DNA of 64,000 bases. Source: OLB16 sp964422415. GTDB taxonomy: Bacteria > Hinthialibacterota > Hinthialibacteria > OLB16. The notes beneath the pieces are model-generated. The model did not search any database. It was not told the DNA's origin and saw nothing but the letters and a program-made list of their open reading frames with translations. Positions 25,838 through 35,002 of the stretch are shown piece by piece. A program made the position numbers and the translations under genes. The stretch lies in NCBI GenBank assembly GCA_964422415.1, contig CAYRBI010000008.1, positions 14,389 to 78,388 of the forward strand. Reading direction: 5' to 3'. Every line of letters begins with the position of its first letter. Position 1 is the first letter of the stretch.

Positions 25838-27898
25838 TTACGGTTTACCGTCTCCTTTTACGAGGTTCTGGGCCTTCTCGATCCGGCCCTTCATGGTTTC
25901 ATCGGTCAAGCCCGTGATGGTGAGTGGATGATCTCCACCCAACAGAATCGAGGTGACAAAGTCACCCACACGGCGCAGGTTGGGGATATACAGATTATCA
26001 GTGAAGGCCTTGTCATCAGTAAAATCGAGACCGCTCAGATCCGCCTCACACCCCGCCGTGTTCTCCGCCAGACCATGCGCGAGCAGCGTCCAACCACCGG
26101 CGCCAGCAAGCCCGGTCATTTGGCCGGGCTTCTGAGTGGTCTTCTTCACGTAGGCCAACGCCAGCAGGATATCTTGCACACGGCATTGGGTATCGGTGAG
26201 GTTGTATGCTGGGAAATAGACGCCATCCTTATCCTCTACGGCTTTCACGCGCGCGGTCCAAGAGGCATCCTGGATGTACTCGCCCGAACCGAGGCAATCG
26301 ATCGCCAGCACCGGCATTCCCTTGTCGAGATGAGCACGGACCTGCTCGACCGGCTTCCCTTCCCCATCCACAAAGGCTGACTTGCCCTGAGGCGAAACCA
26401 GCAAGACAGCCCCCACAACGCGCTTGGCATCCATACGCGAGGGAATCCACAGGTTGGCGGGAACAGCCTGTCCGGTCTTCTCGTTCTTCAGCAAGAACTT
26501 TTCAAGAGAGATCTTGTCCACTTTAGCTTTCTGGGGTTTGGAGGTCGTGACCTCTTCTGGATTGGGTTCTTGAATCGCCATGGTGATCCGGAATGCTGTG
26601 CCGAGAACCTCGATGGCAGCCTGATGGTAGTGTTCGAGGTAATCCCAGATCTGTTTTTCACGGATCTCACGCATGTTGGCGAAGAGGTTCTCGGGCTTGA
26701 GCACATCGGCGGGGATGGGGTGATGAGTAAAGACCGCCAAATCCGGGGTGGCATCCACCACAAAAGGCTTCTCCGTGAAATCGGTAATGGGGCAATCTTT
26801 CATCAACCACTTGCCAAACCAGGCATAGACCGCCTCACGGGACTCCTTGTTGTAGTTGTGCTCGGCATCCACCAGGTGGTAGTCCACCTTGTCTGGTGAG
26901 TTGTAGAGCTCATAGATCGACTTAATCGCGGGAAACTCGACCTGTGGGGTATTCTTAGTCCAGTCACCGGTGGCGCACACCATCATGAGAGGACGCGGAG
27001 CCATGGTGGCGCCGATGTCCATGTTATTGAAGTTGAGACGTAGGCCGGGCAGGTTCTCACATTTACAGCCGCCCTGCATGTGTGCCGAGATCATGTTGAC
27101 TGGGGCCGCCACACGAATCCGGTCCTCGACCGCATACAGCAGGAAGGTCTGTGTACCACCGCCTGAGGCCCCGGTGCATCCGATCCGGTGGGGTATCACA
27201 TCGGGGAGGCTCCTCATGAACTCAAAAGCACGCAGACTGGTGTAGAGTTGGAATCCCGCTGGGCTAATCCCCCATAAGGCCTCACGCTTGCCACCGAAGT
27301 TGTGATCGATCAGGGCCTTGTTGTCCGCATAGCCCACCATGTCATAGGAGAAACACACATACCCCTGACGCGCGAAGGAGATAGCGCGTCCCGGCACCGA
27401 GCCGCGCTCAGTATCTGTAAAGCGACCATTCTCCCAATGACCATGCGGGCAGAGGACACCTGGATATTGCTTCAGGTTGCTCGGGTCTTGTTGCTTGGGA
27501 CGATATAAATTCCCAGTGGCGTAATACCCGGGGAAGGTGGGCAGGAGCACCTTTTCGACCGTGTAGTCCTCATGCTCCTTGCGTTCGAAGACCTCCGTTT
27601 GGGCCGTAGAGGGTTCTGGCATGGGCCACAACCCAGCATCGATCAGCACGGCTCTGCGGATGGCTTCCTTCTTCAGTTTCCAGGCCTCGAGTGAAGCGGG
27701 CTTCTCGAACTCCCAGGGGGTGTTGTAGGTCTTGAGGTCGGTCACCCGTGTGTCTCCGAGCCTCTCCCCGGCCTTGAGGACTTGAGTGGCACTCTCCTGT
27801 TTGGACATGGCCTTGCTCCCCCATGCGCTGTTACTTATTTCCACTCCTCCCATCACAACTGCACTAATGATTACCAAAGTCATCCACATACGTGTCAT
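25838..27898 (-). CDS. Secreted acetylxylan-esterase-like protein with two alpha/beta-hydrolase domains
   Basis: This protein of about 686 residues starts with a signal peptide (MTRMWMTLVIISAVVMGGVEISNSAWG). The first hydrolase domain has the nucleophile elbow GCTGASGGGTQ, an oxyanion-region segment (GVLCPHGHWENG) and a late His in VDAEHNYNKESR, as in acetylxylan esterase or dienelactone hydrolase relatives. The second domain (last 230 residues) has a matching strand order, but its elbow reads GLAGAGGW, with Ala at the nucleophile position, so it is probably inactive. AGGAGA 8 bp before the ATG at 27898 supports this start. It probably deacylates plant polysaccharide outside the cell. The URO-D gene follows at once. 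Confidence 0.82.
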   Translation of the reverse strand: MTRMWMTLVIISAVVMGGVEISNSAWGSKAMSKQESATQVLKAGERLGDTRVTDLKTYNTPWEFEKPASLEAWKLKKEAIRRAVLIDAGLWPMPEPSTAQTEVFERKEHEDYTVEKVLLPTFPGYYATGNLYRPKQQDPSNLKQYPGVLCPHGHWENGRFTDTERGSVPGRAISFARQGYVCFSYDMVGYADNKALIDHNFGGKREALWGISPAGFQLYTSLRAFEFMRSLPDVIPHRIGCTGASGGGTQTFLLYAVEDRIRVAAPVNMISAHMQGGCKCENLPGLRLNFNNMDIGATMAPRPLMMVCATGDWTKNTPQVEFPAIKSIYELYNSPDKVDYHLVDAEHNYNKESREAVYAWFGKWLMKDCPITDFTEKPFVVDATPDLAVFTHHPIPADVLKPENLFANMREIREKQIWDYLEHYHQAAIEVLGTAFRITMAIQEPNPEEVTTSKPQKAKVDKISLEKFLLKNEKTGQAVPANLWIPSRMDAKRVVGAVLLVSPQGKSAFVDGEGKPVEQVRAHLDKGMPVLAIDCLGSGEYIQDASWTARVKAVEDKDGVYFPAYNLTDTQCRVQDILLALAYVKKTTQKPGQMTGLAGAGGWTLLAHGLAENTAGCEADLSGLDFTDDKAFTDNLYIPNLRRVGDFVTSILLGGDHPLTITGLTDETMKGRIEKAQNLVKGDGKP

Positions 27899-27998
27899 GG
27901 GAACTTCTCCTTGGCGTGAGTAACGAGGGGATTCTAGGCACATTTGGACGGGAGAAAGAAGGTGAGGGGGAATGTATGACGGGTCAGCTCATATGAGC

Positions 27999-28226
27999 TC
28001 ACCTGTCCCACTCCCTCCGGATCTGGTTCTGGTATTCAAGGCCATCCATTGAATGACTGCTCCAACACCCGAAACCGGGGAGGTCATCGAGGCTCTCTTG
28101 TCTATGTCTTTGGAGATACTCCTTCACAACGTTGCGGATGAGCTCACTCCGGCTCATGCCAAGTCTACCGCTTAACTCATCCAAAGCCTCCATCTGGTCC
28201 TGTGGGAAATCAACTGTCACCCGCAT
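27999..28226 (-). CDS. Ribbon-helix-helix (CopG-like) DNA-binding protein
   Basis: This 75-residue protein has an N-terminal ribbon-helix-helix: MRVTVDFPQDQMEALDELSGRLGMSRSELIRNVVKEYLQRHRQ. Such proteins are usually antitoxins or small repressors. The C-terminal tail (GFGCWSSHSMDGLEYQNQIRREWDR) looks like a toxin-binding tail, but no toxin gene lies beside it on either side. A degenerate second copy of the gene lies near 29949-30094. Confidence 0.85.
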   Translation of the reverse strand: MRVTVDFPQDQMEALDELSGRLGMSRSELIRNVVKEYLQRHRQESLDDLPGFGCWSSHSMDGLEYQNQIRREWDR

Positions 28227-28349
28227 GTCTTCATTCTCACTCTGGATTCATTTCCTCCAGGAAGTTTATCTGTTCTTCCCTCCACACCAAGTACGAGTAC
28301 TATCTTGCTATGATACCTGTCCACCCTCGATCCTCAAAGGAGTGATTCG

Positions 28350-28487
28350 ATGGCTCTCCGCATTTCCCGCCGTGGCCTCAAAAGGTTGCTCCTCGGTTTG
28401 GTTTCGCTGCTGATCCTGGCCTTGTTGGCACAGAAGGTGATCCACAGGGATGGTATTCATTCCCCGGTGTGGCAGTTCGTGGCGTAG
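28350..28487 (+). CDS. Small single-span membrane protein, 45 residues
   Basis: An ATG at 28350 follows a good ribosome site (AAAGGAG, 7 bp spacing). It reads MALRISRRGLKRLLLG, then the hydrophobic helix LVSLLILALLAQKV, and ends at a TAG at 28485-28487. Basic residues before the helix suggest an inward N-terminus. It occupies an otherwise empty gap between two minus-strand genes. No family is recognised. The ribosome site and helix favour a real gene, but the length makes this uncertain. Confidence 0.5.
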   Translation: MALRISRRGLKRLLLGLVSLLILALLAQKVIHRDGIHSPVWQFVA

Positions 28488-28506
28488 GAGTTCCACATCC
28501 ACAGTT

Positions 28507-29847
28507 TCACTTCCGGAAGTAGTCCAAGTAATTTCTGTAAAGAGTTATTGTTTCCTCCCCCCCAGGCTTCATTTTCGCCCAGGGTGCGTTCATTAGCCCT
28601 GTATACTGATAGCAGAGAATCTTCTCGAAGTAAGGGAAGCGGGTCAGGTCATCCATCACACTCGATATAGTGCGTGGAACAAGGGTATTGGCCTCTCCAA
28701 ACTTAAAGAGCTCCAAGTCCATCCATAAGTGTGAACCGCTCTCATCACATAACTGCTGTAGGAGCTGATAAGCCTCCTCACCTGAAATGTCTCCTGGTGG
28801 CATCCGGTTGAAACCAAAGGGACACAGAATATCCAAGTTGGGGAGTAGTTCCCGGTATGCCTCCTCCGCACCACGCACTCCATGACAGTTGCTAGCAAGC
28901 ATGACCGGCTTCTCAGGGGCAAGGCTTGCAGCATACGCTTTGAACTCACGGAAGAAAGTGGAGATTTCTTCCCACCTTTGAGGTGTTCCTCCCAGATTTC
29001 CAAAAATTTCCTCAGGAATATACCAGCCATAAAACGAGGAGTGGTGGCCATAGAGCTGAAAGAGCTCCTTGGCGGCCTGGAAATGCCAATGCAGGGATCC
29101 CGCCGAAAAATCAAAGAACGCATACAGTCCAACAGGGACAAAAACCTGCATATTGAACCGGTCCGCCTCGCAAAGGACAACCTCGATGGGATCTCTGGTT
29201 TCAATAGCCATTCTTCCCGGGAAGAGTCTCGAGGGATAGTATGCGCATCCCTGGTAGCCTTCCTCCTCGATGGCATGTTCTCCCCAGTAGGCTTGGTTAC
29301 GGAAGCTCTCTTCAATGACCACAATGTGTAGCCCAAGTTCATGCATTCCCTGGATAGCTTCCCTCCAATCATCTTTGGTCATATTGACGATTTGACTATT
29401 CCAAGGACGTCCCTCTTCTTCGCTCCAGTGGTAAAATACCACCCAAGCACCATCGATTTTCTTGGGGAAAGATTGGCCGGAATCAAGGATCTCAATCGGG
29501 GTTGTAATTGACACCACCTGATCAGCCCAGTAAGCAGAGAAACGGATTTCCCATTTTCCCCTACAACCTTCCGGAAGCCAGTTGAACTCAGTTCCTCTCA
29601 AAGACGATGGCTCAATCTCGACCCTATCCATGAACAATAATCTGGAGCTTTCACAATTCTCCAAGGCTATGGTTACCCTATATGTCCGCCGCTCGGGGGA
29701 AGGATTCGAGATGGAGCCTCTGATCTGTACATAGGTTTGCTCCCGGATAGGAGAGGGGGGGAGCAGAGCAAGCTTAAGAATCGGATCCGGATTGGTTGTG
29801 GACATGGCAGTCGAGTAGATCATTAATAGTAAGGTTTTTGTCATCAT
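28507..29847 (-). CDS. Secreted DUF4434-like (putative TIM-barrel glycosidase) protein
   Basis: This 446-residue protein starts with a hydrophobic signal-like segment (MMTKTLLLMIYSTAMS). A beta-sandwich-like region follows (to about 150), then a barrel domain resembling DUF4434: DGAWVVFYHWS, DDWREAIQGMHELGLHIVVIEESF, VFVPVGLYAFFDF and FYGWYIPEEIFGN, with two adjacent Glu (PEEI) on a strand end as in retaining glycosidases. The catalytic role is inferred from fold similarity only. It is probably exported and acts on a glycan. Confidence 0.7.
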   Translation of the reverse strand: MMTKTLLLMIYSTAMSTTNPDPILKLALLPPSPIREQTYVQIRGSISNPSPERRTYRVTIALENCESSRLLFMDRVEIEPSSLRGTEFNWLPEGCRGKWEIRFSAYWADQVVSITTPIEILDSGQSFPKKIDGAWVVFYHWSEEEGRPWNSQIVNMTKDDWREAIQGMHELGLHIVVIEESFRNQAYWGEHAIEEEGYQGCAYYPSRLFPGRMAIETRDPIEVVLCEADRFNMQVFVPVGLYAFFDFSAGSLHWHFQAAKELFQLYGHHSSFYGWYIPEEIFGNLGGTPQRWEEISTFFREFKAYAASLAPEKPVMLASNCHGVRGAEEAYRELLPNLDILCPFGFNRMPPGDISGEEAYQLLQQLCDESGSHLWMDLELFKFGEANTLVPRTISSVMDDLTRFPYFEKILCYQYTGLMNAPWAKMKPGGEETITLYRNYLDYFRK

Positions 29848-29948
29848 TCTGTGCTTAGTCTCCTACCCCCTTTCCAATATGTCCAAAAGAAACCTTAGCT
29901 GTTCCCGATGTCATTTATAAGCAATTAACAAGAACCTCTGAACAGGAG

Positions 29949-30094
29949 GTTATCGAGGCTCTCTTGTGTACGGCTCTGGAGATACTCTTTCACAACGTTG
30001 CGGATGAGCTGACATCGGCTCATGCCAAGTCTCTGCCGCTTAATTTGTCCAACGCCTCTATCTGGTCCTGTGGGAAATCAACTGTCACCCGCAT
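29949..30094 (-). pseudogene. Degenerate duplicate of the ribbon-helix-helix gene
   Basis: This stretch closely copies 28079-28226. The shared run from the ATG complement (GCATG) through ATCTGGTCCTGTGGGAAATC is identical. Near 30032-30042 it has two extra bases (CTGCC against ACC), which shift the frame. The C-terminal part is lost beyond 29949. The gap 29848-30261 otherwise holds only the leader of the next gene. Confidence 0.75.
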
Positions 30095-30261
30095 GTTCCC
30101 ATTTTCACTCTGGGGGGTTTCTTTTTTACCAGAAGGATTTTTTCTCTATTACTTGTACCCAAATAGCATTATTATGCGATTACGCCCTCCTGAGTTTTAA
30201 AAGCTCAGTGTCTCTCCCCTATGTATATCACATCCGTGGGCGCATGAACCTGGAGGTTGTC

Positions 30262-33200
30262 ATGCGTCGCTTGTTGCTTGTTTCTGTTTTCCTTTTTTCG
30301 TTGCCTCTTTCTCCTTGTTCCGCTTTGGATGATTGGCGCGAGTACGGTCCCCCTGGCGGGGCGATGCTCAGTCTGATCTCAGACAGCAGCCATGAAGTTT
30401 TCATCGCGGCAACATCCACCCAGGTTTACCGGAGTTATGACACTGGTTTGAACTGGGAAGCGCTCCCCAGTATGCCCGATGCCAGTGGGATCAAGGATGC
30501 GGTCCTGGTGGGAGATTCCGAATCCGGTCTGATGGTGTGCACCAACACCAATGGGATCTATCGCTGGGATCCTTCCTCCCAATCCTGGTTGCTCAAGATC
30601 ACTGGAATTCAATCTTCCTCTCCCTATGCCCTCCAGTTCTTTGATCTGAGCGTGGTGACTTCCACATCCACTCGCGTGTTTGTGGGATGCTCCACTGGTC
30701 TGTACTACAGCGATAACCGTGGCGACCAATGGTACAAGATCACTCTCCCTTACGAAAACACTTCACCCCAATACAAGATGGTCACCCAAGTGCAGGCCGC
30801 CCGGGACGGAAGCGTGTATGTCTACACCTACACCCCCATCCGGATTGAATCAGATCTGGTGACCGCCTCCTATTTCGTCATGAAACCCGGCCTTCCCTCC
30901 ACCGCCCTCTCAGGCGCGATGATCTGGCCGAATCCCAATAACGCCAATGAACTGGTGATGATCTTCAATGGGATCTACTACAGCACGGACCGTGGCGAGA
31001 ATTGGTCCTCACCCAGCGCGGGACAGGTTCCTCCCTCGCCGGTGGCTGTGGATTGGCTGTATGGCAAGCCGACAGTTTTTGGGGTCACCTCCACTTGTGT
31101 CCTGAATCGCTCAACCCTGGCCTGGTCACGGCTCTGGTCCCGTTCCATCCGGACCCAATACCGTGCGGTGGAACGTGATACCGTCTCCGGCCACCTGCTG
31201 ATCGCCTCGCAAAGCCGTGGAGTCTGGCGCAGTAATGATATGGGGCAAACCTGGACCTATTCCTCCAACGGGATGAGCGCCTATGGCGCGGTCTATGCGG
31301 TGGGGGTAGATCCCGCCAACTCCTCGATCGTCTATGCCGGAATGCAGACCGAGGGGGTGTGGCGGACCAAGGATGATGGAGCCACCTGGGAGGAACGCAA
31401 CACCGGCTTCGATTCAGATCCAGCCTACAGCGTTTCAATCCGTTCGATTGCAGTCGATCCGGTGCATACCAACCACCTGCTAGCGGGAACCGAAACCCAG
31501 GGTGGGACACCGGCTTGGCTCTATCAAAGCCAGGATAGCGGCCAGCACTGGACCAAGGTCTCCACCGGTCCTACCGGGTTGGCCTACTGCATTTTCTTCG
31601 TACCCTCCAACCCCAGTGTGATCCTGGTGGGCACCGGAATGGATGGAATCTGGCGCAGCCCGGATGATGGGGTGACCTGGTCGCGTGTGGCAGATAAGGA
31701 GGTCTACCGGAATGTCCTCGACTTCGCCCAGGAGAAAGGGGGACGGATCTTCACCGCACTGATCGGTGGTTTTAATCCCACCAATGGCTACGGATACAGT
31801 GATAATACAGGGACCACCTGGAATGTGGTGGAGGAAAGCGCTTCCTGTTCTCTGGCGGCGGATCCAGTGCGTGCGGGACGCGTGATGCGCGGTACCGGCT
31901 GGTGGGATGCCGGCGCGGGTATGCTGTACACCTCTAGCAACGGGACCAAGTGGGATGCGGTCAACACGGGCCTCCCCACACGGGTCTATGGATATGACAT
32001 GGCCGACAGCACCGTGGCTGATCCGAATCACTCGGGAACCTACTACACCTTCCTTCCCAATAGTGGCGTCTTCGAAACTGAAAATGATGGAGCAAATTGG
32101 ACCCAGGTGGGGACCCTGACCGAGGGGAATACCCTGGAGTTCTCTACCCGCAAACAGGGAACCTTATTCGTAGGACGCGGATATGAGGGCATCTGGTATT
32201 ACCAGACCGCCGAAGCGATGCCCACTCCAACTCCAAGTGTCTCGCCGACACCGAATGTCACTCCCACCTACACGCCGCCTCCTTGGTTCCCGCCGATGGC
32301 CACTAAGACTCCAACGATTCCGGCACAGCCGAATGTGGGAGCTGCGGATGATGCCACCTGGTTTTCACCCACCAATCCCAAAGCAGGCGAAAGTGTCTCT
32401 GTCGGATCCTTACTCTTCAACAATTCAACTACCGCTGTTTCGAATATCCGTGTCGATTTCTATGTGGGAACCGATCTGAACAATCTTCCACTGCTTTCCA
32501 CGGTCACTGTACCGTCACTGGCGGCGCGTTCACGCCTTCCAGTCCAATCAGTATCCAATTTTCTGACCCCCACCGCTGGAACCTACTATGTGAAGGTCAA
32601 AATCGACCCACTCAATGCGGTCTCTGAATATGATGAGACCGACAACGAGGTCCAAACCGCCTTCTATGCACGTTTTGGAGGTGCCGATAAGACTCCCCCC
32701 ACTGGTTCTATTCGTATTGATAGCGGTAGCCTGTTCACCTATGACATGAATGTCCATCTGGACCTGAATACCACGGATACAGGCAGCGGAGTGGGTTACA
32801 TGTATGTGACCGGGTGGGTGTATGACCCACGTTTCGGCGGCCTGGCCAAGTACTATGAGAGCGGTTGGATCGATTACCTTGCGAGCGCCAGTTTCCTGAT
32901 TGAGGGAGGATACTTCGAAGCTCTCTCGGTGACATATGCCGATCTGGATGAAAATGTCTCGGACACTTATTGGGCGGTGACCAACTATTACCCCACTGAA
33001 TACACGGAATTCGTCTTCTGGGATGAGTCGCTGTATTACCCCATGTATCTCACCACCGGGGCCAATGTCACCCTCACGGTCAACCATGTCTTTGGCGACA
33101 GCGACCTGTATGTGATCGCCCCTTCGACACCGGATGGCTACTACGACTGGTCGAGTGTTCACGATGGCATCACCACGGAAAATATATCCTTCACCGCACC

Positions 33201-33570
33201 TGAAACCGGTGTTTATTGGACGGTCGTCTTTGGGTATGACTTCTCGGAGTACCGTCTGCTCTGCAGCGGAAGCATGGGATCAAAGGAGTTGGTAAAGACA
33301 CCGTCGTTACTGGCCAAAGGAACCCGCCGTAGCCCTGATTTCAACCCACCCCCGGTAGACACAGAGCTCCCGGAAAAGATTTTGATTCCTTCCTTCAGCG
33401 CGGATCTCTATCCAGATGGCACGGTTGACTACAAGGACCTTTTCAAACTGTCGAGATTGTGGGGAAAGGCCATGGGCGATGCGGGTTATGATGCCCGCTT
33501 GGGGGGCGTTGATACAGACCACCGCATCGGAGGAACACATTTACTGCAATGGTTGGGAATACGGCGGTAA
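30262..33570 (+). CDS. Large secreted BNR-repeat / CARDB / PPC protein with dockerin-like tail
   Basis: From the ATG at 30262 (GGAGG 6 bp upstream) the product has 1102 residues. It begins with a signal peptide, MRRLLLVSVFLFSLPLSPCSA. About 620 residues of sialidase/VPS10-like beta-propeller repeats follow, with recurring Asp-box motifs (SYDTGLNWE, STDRGENWS, SNDMGQTWT, SQDSGQHWT, SPDDGVTWS). A Pro/Thr linker comes next (PTPTPSVSPTPNVTPTYTPPP). Then a CARDB adhesion-like domain (WFSPTNPKAGESVSVGSLLFN), a pre-peptidase-C-like beta domain (GDSDLYVIAPS) and a tail resembling a dockerin or EF-hand (DGTVDYKDLFKLSRLWGKA). Probably a cell-surface or extracellular glycan-binding protein. The open frame runs 80 codons further upstream, but that part has no signal peptide. 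Confidence 0.85.
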   Translation: MRRLLLVSVFLFSLPLSPCSALDDWREYGPPGGAMLSLISDSSHEVFIAATSTQVYRSYDTGLNWEALPSMPDASGIKDAVLVGDSESGLMVCTNTNGIYRWDPSSQSWLLKITGIQSSSPYALQFFDLSVVTSTSTRVFVGCSTGLYYSDNRGDQWYKITLPYENTSPQYKMVTQVQAARDGSVYVYTYTPIRIESDLVTASYFVMKPGLPSTALSGAMIWPNPNNANELVMIFNGIYYSTDRGENWSSPSAGQVPPSPVAVDWLYGKPTVFGVTSTCVLNRSTLAWSRLWSRSIRTQYRAVERDTVSGHLLIASQSRGVWRSNDMGQTWTYSSNGMSAYGAVYAVGVDPANSSIVYAGMQTEGVWRTKDDGATWEERNTGFDSDPAYSVSIRSIAVDPVHTNHLLAGTETQGGTPAWLYQSQDSGQHWTKVSTGPTGLAYCIFFVPSNPSVILVGTGMDGIWRSPDDGVTWSRVADKEVYRNVLDFAQEKGGRIFTALIGGFNPTNGYGYSDNTGTTWNVVEESASCSLAADPVRAGRVMRGTGWWDAGAGMLYTSSNGTKWDAVNTGLPTRVYGYDMADSTVADPNHSGTYYTFLPNSGVFETENDGANWTQVGTLTEGNTLEFSTRKQGTLFVGRGYEGIWYYQTAEAMPTPTPSVSPTPNVTPTYTPPPWFPPMATKTPTIPAQPNVGAADDATWFSPTNPKAGESVSVGSLLFNNSTTAVSNIRVDFYVGTDLNNLPLLSTVTVPSLAARSRLPVQSVSNFLTPTAGTYYVKVKIDPLNAVSEYDETDNEVQTAFYARFGGADKTPPTGSIRIDSGSLFTYDMNVHLDLNTTDTGSGVGYMYVTGWVYDPRFGGLAKYYESGWIDYLASASFLIEGGYFEALSVTYADLDENVSDTYWAVTNYYPTEYTEFVFWDESLYYPMYLTTGANVTLTVNHVFGDSDLYVIAPSTPDGYYDWSSVHDGITTENISFTAPETGVYWTVVFGYDFSEYRLLCSGSMGSKELVKTPSLLAKGTRRSPDFNPPPVDTELPEKILIPSFSADLYPDGTVDYKDLFKLSRLWGKAMGDAGYDARLGGVDTDHRIGGTHLLQWLGIRR

Positions 33571-33660
33571 GGGGCCGCTACAGACTGAACAACATTACAT
33601 GAGAGAAGAACTCTTTTTGAAAATGCATATGGGATGAATCTTCACAAACTGATTCCCCAC

Positions 33661-33678
33661 ACCTAGACTTGCCTAGGT
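33661..33678. promoter_or_regulatory. Palindrome upstream of the retron operon
   Basis: ACCTAG-ACTTGC-CTAGGT is a perfect 6-bp-arm inverted repeat, 50 bp before the HEPN gene. It may be an operator. No clear sigma-70 promoter was found in 33571-33727, and nothing else is recognised there. Confidence 0.35.
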
Positions 33679-33727
33679 CAAAGGAAATCGTCAACAGCCA
33701 GAGACGTGCGGCGAAGGATCTGGGACA

Positions 33728-34228
33728 ATGAAGATTGTCGGGGATTATTTGCACCAAAAAGCACTGAAGCTTACGAATAACCCAGAAGAAATGGACCTCT
33801 TTGCAAGGAGTGCTTTCAACCGGTACTACTACGCTTGTTTTCATCTAGCCCGAAATCTGGTTGCCGACATTCATCCCACTTCTGTGGGAGCAAATCACAA
33901 ACAATTTCATGAAACAATTCTAACCACAACTATCCAGAGCGAGATAAAGAAAATTGCGGAAAACCAGTTGAAGAAAAAAGTCATCGACAGATCGCACTTT
34001 TCCTCCATCGTATCAAGCTCGAAAAGATCACTCAGTCAACTTGAAGATATACTCAGACGAGCATACTCGGTAAGGTGTATCGCCGACTATCATGGAGAGG
34101 AAGTGGTCTGCCTAGAAGGAGGAAACCTTACTCTTACAGGGAAGACATTACACGAGGCCAGTATGTGGCCAAAACGGGCCGCCATATACTGCAAGGAAAT
34201 TAAGAAGCAATGGGATGAAATAGGATGA
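33728..34228 (+). CDS. HEPN-domain protein, candidate retron effector
   Basis: This 166-residue all-helical protein has a HEPN core, FARSAFNRYYYACFHLARNL. Arg32 and His39 fit the Rx4-6H catalytic motif of HEPN ribonucleases. The early part, DYLHQKALKLTNNPEEMDLFARSAFNR, matches the first helices of HEPN proteins that detect or cut RNA in toxin and defence systems. The gene begins an AT-richer operon and is followed 6 bp later by an unknown winged-helix gene, then a predicted retron RNA and a reverse transcriptase. I infer that it is the toxic effector held inactive by the retron complex. The ribosome site is weak. Confidence 0.75.
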   Translation: MKIVGDYLHQKALKLTNNPEEMDLFARSAFNRYYYACFHLARNLVADIHPTSVGANHKQFHETILTTTIQSEIKKIAENQLKKKVIDRSHFSSIVSSSKRSLSQLEDILRRAYSVRCIADYHGEEVVCLEGGNLTLTGKTLHEASMWPKRAAIYCKEIKKQWDEIG

Positions 34229-34234
34229 AATAGG

Positions 34235-35002
34235 ATGAGACCTGAGTCAGAGGTAATCGAGACAGTTAGACAGGTCGTGAAGAAGTGGTTTCCACGAGTC
34301 TGGCGGCACGCCTCTGTATGGCTTATAGAGGATCGTCTTATCGTCGATATACCGTTCCCGATCTCCCAAGAGAATAACAAAGGAACCCCTGTTACGGGGA
34401 GGCGGCTTGCCAACCTCAAGAATGCACTTGAGGCAGCCACCAACCTTCAAGTTACTCTTGTTTTGAAATCTCCAGAGAATCAGGGGGACCTGGAAAATGG
34501 GATAAATGCTCTTATAAACACCATTCAACCAGGAGCGATTGACCAAGTCCTTATATCATCTCCCCTCTCAAACACTGTCGATGTTATCATGACTGTCAAT
34601 AGTGGAAGATCCACTCTGTCGTCTGGAGCATCCGAGAAAATCAAATCCGTTGTTCAACGGTGTATATCCTTGGCGGGGCTGGAAGTAGGATCTATACATA
34701 TCATTGGTTTCCAGAAGGAACTACCAACCACTAGCCAAATTCTTGCCTCTCTCAAGACCATTCAACCAGCTCAGGCAGGAGATCTAGCGGCATGGTTAAT
34801 TAACAAAGGGTTTGGTATTCCAAGAGAGAAGTGGGTTGAGTCTCAGATGGATGCCCTTCGGAAGAAGGGGCTCGTAGCATCTTTGAAAACTAAATCCTAC
34901 GTTCTAACACAATCCGGACTTGAAGCAGTTCCAGGTATCAAAGGCAGTGTTAAAAGCGATGTGGCTCGCGCACTTGCCATGCGTGGAAGGAAGTGGGTAT
35001 GA
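34235..35002 (+). CDS. Unknown protein with C-terminal winged helix, retron-associated
   Basis: No named family is recognised. The 255-residue protein has a mixed alpha/beta N-terminal part (VWLIEDRLIVDIPFPI; LQVTLVLKSPENQ; IDQVLISSPLSNTVDVIMTV; SIHIIGF). Its C-terminal domain (about 188-250) has winged-helix spacing: LAAWLINKGFGIPREKWVESQMDALRKKG, LVASLKTKSYVLTQSG. It starts 6 bp after the HEPN gene, within a short GATGAAATAG tandem repeat, so the two are co-translated. Its last 22 bp overlap the predicted start of the retron RNA. By analogy with retrons carrying a DNA-binding partner it may sense or bind the msDNA; this is inference. Confidence 0.7.
   Translation: MRPESEVIETVRQVVKKWFPRVWRHASVWLIEDRLIVDIPFPISQENNKGTPVTGRRLANLKNALEAATNLQVTLVLKSPENQGDLENGINALINTIQPGAIDQVLISSPLSNTVDVIMTVNSGRSTLSSGASEKIKSVVQRCISLAGLEVGSIHIIGFQKELPTTSQILASLKTIQPAQAGDLAAWLINKGFGIPREKWVESQMDALRKKGLVASLKTKSYVLTQSGLEAVPGIKGSVKSDVARALAMRGRKWV

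Noticed and set aside
30022..30261. Upstream extension of the BNR-repeat protein
   Set aside because: This part overlaps the antitoxin pseudogene, lacks a signal peptide, and an ATG with GGAGG plus a signal peptide lies at 30262.
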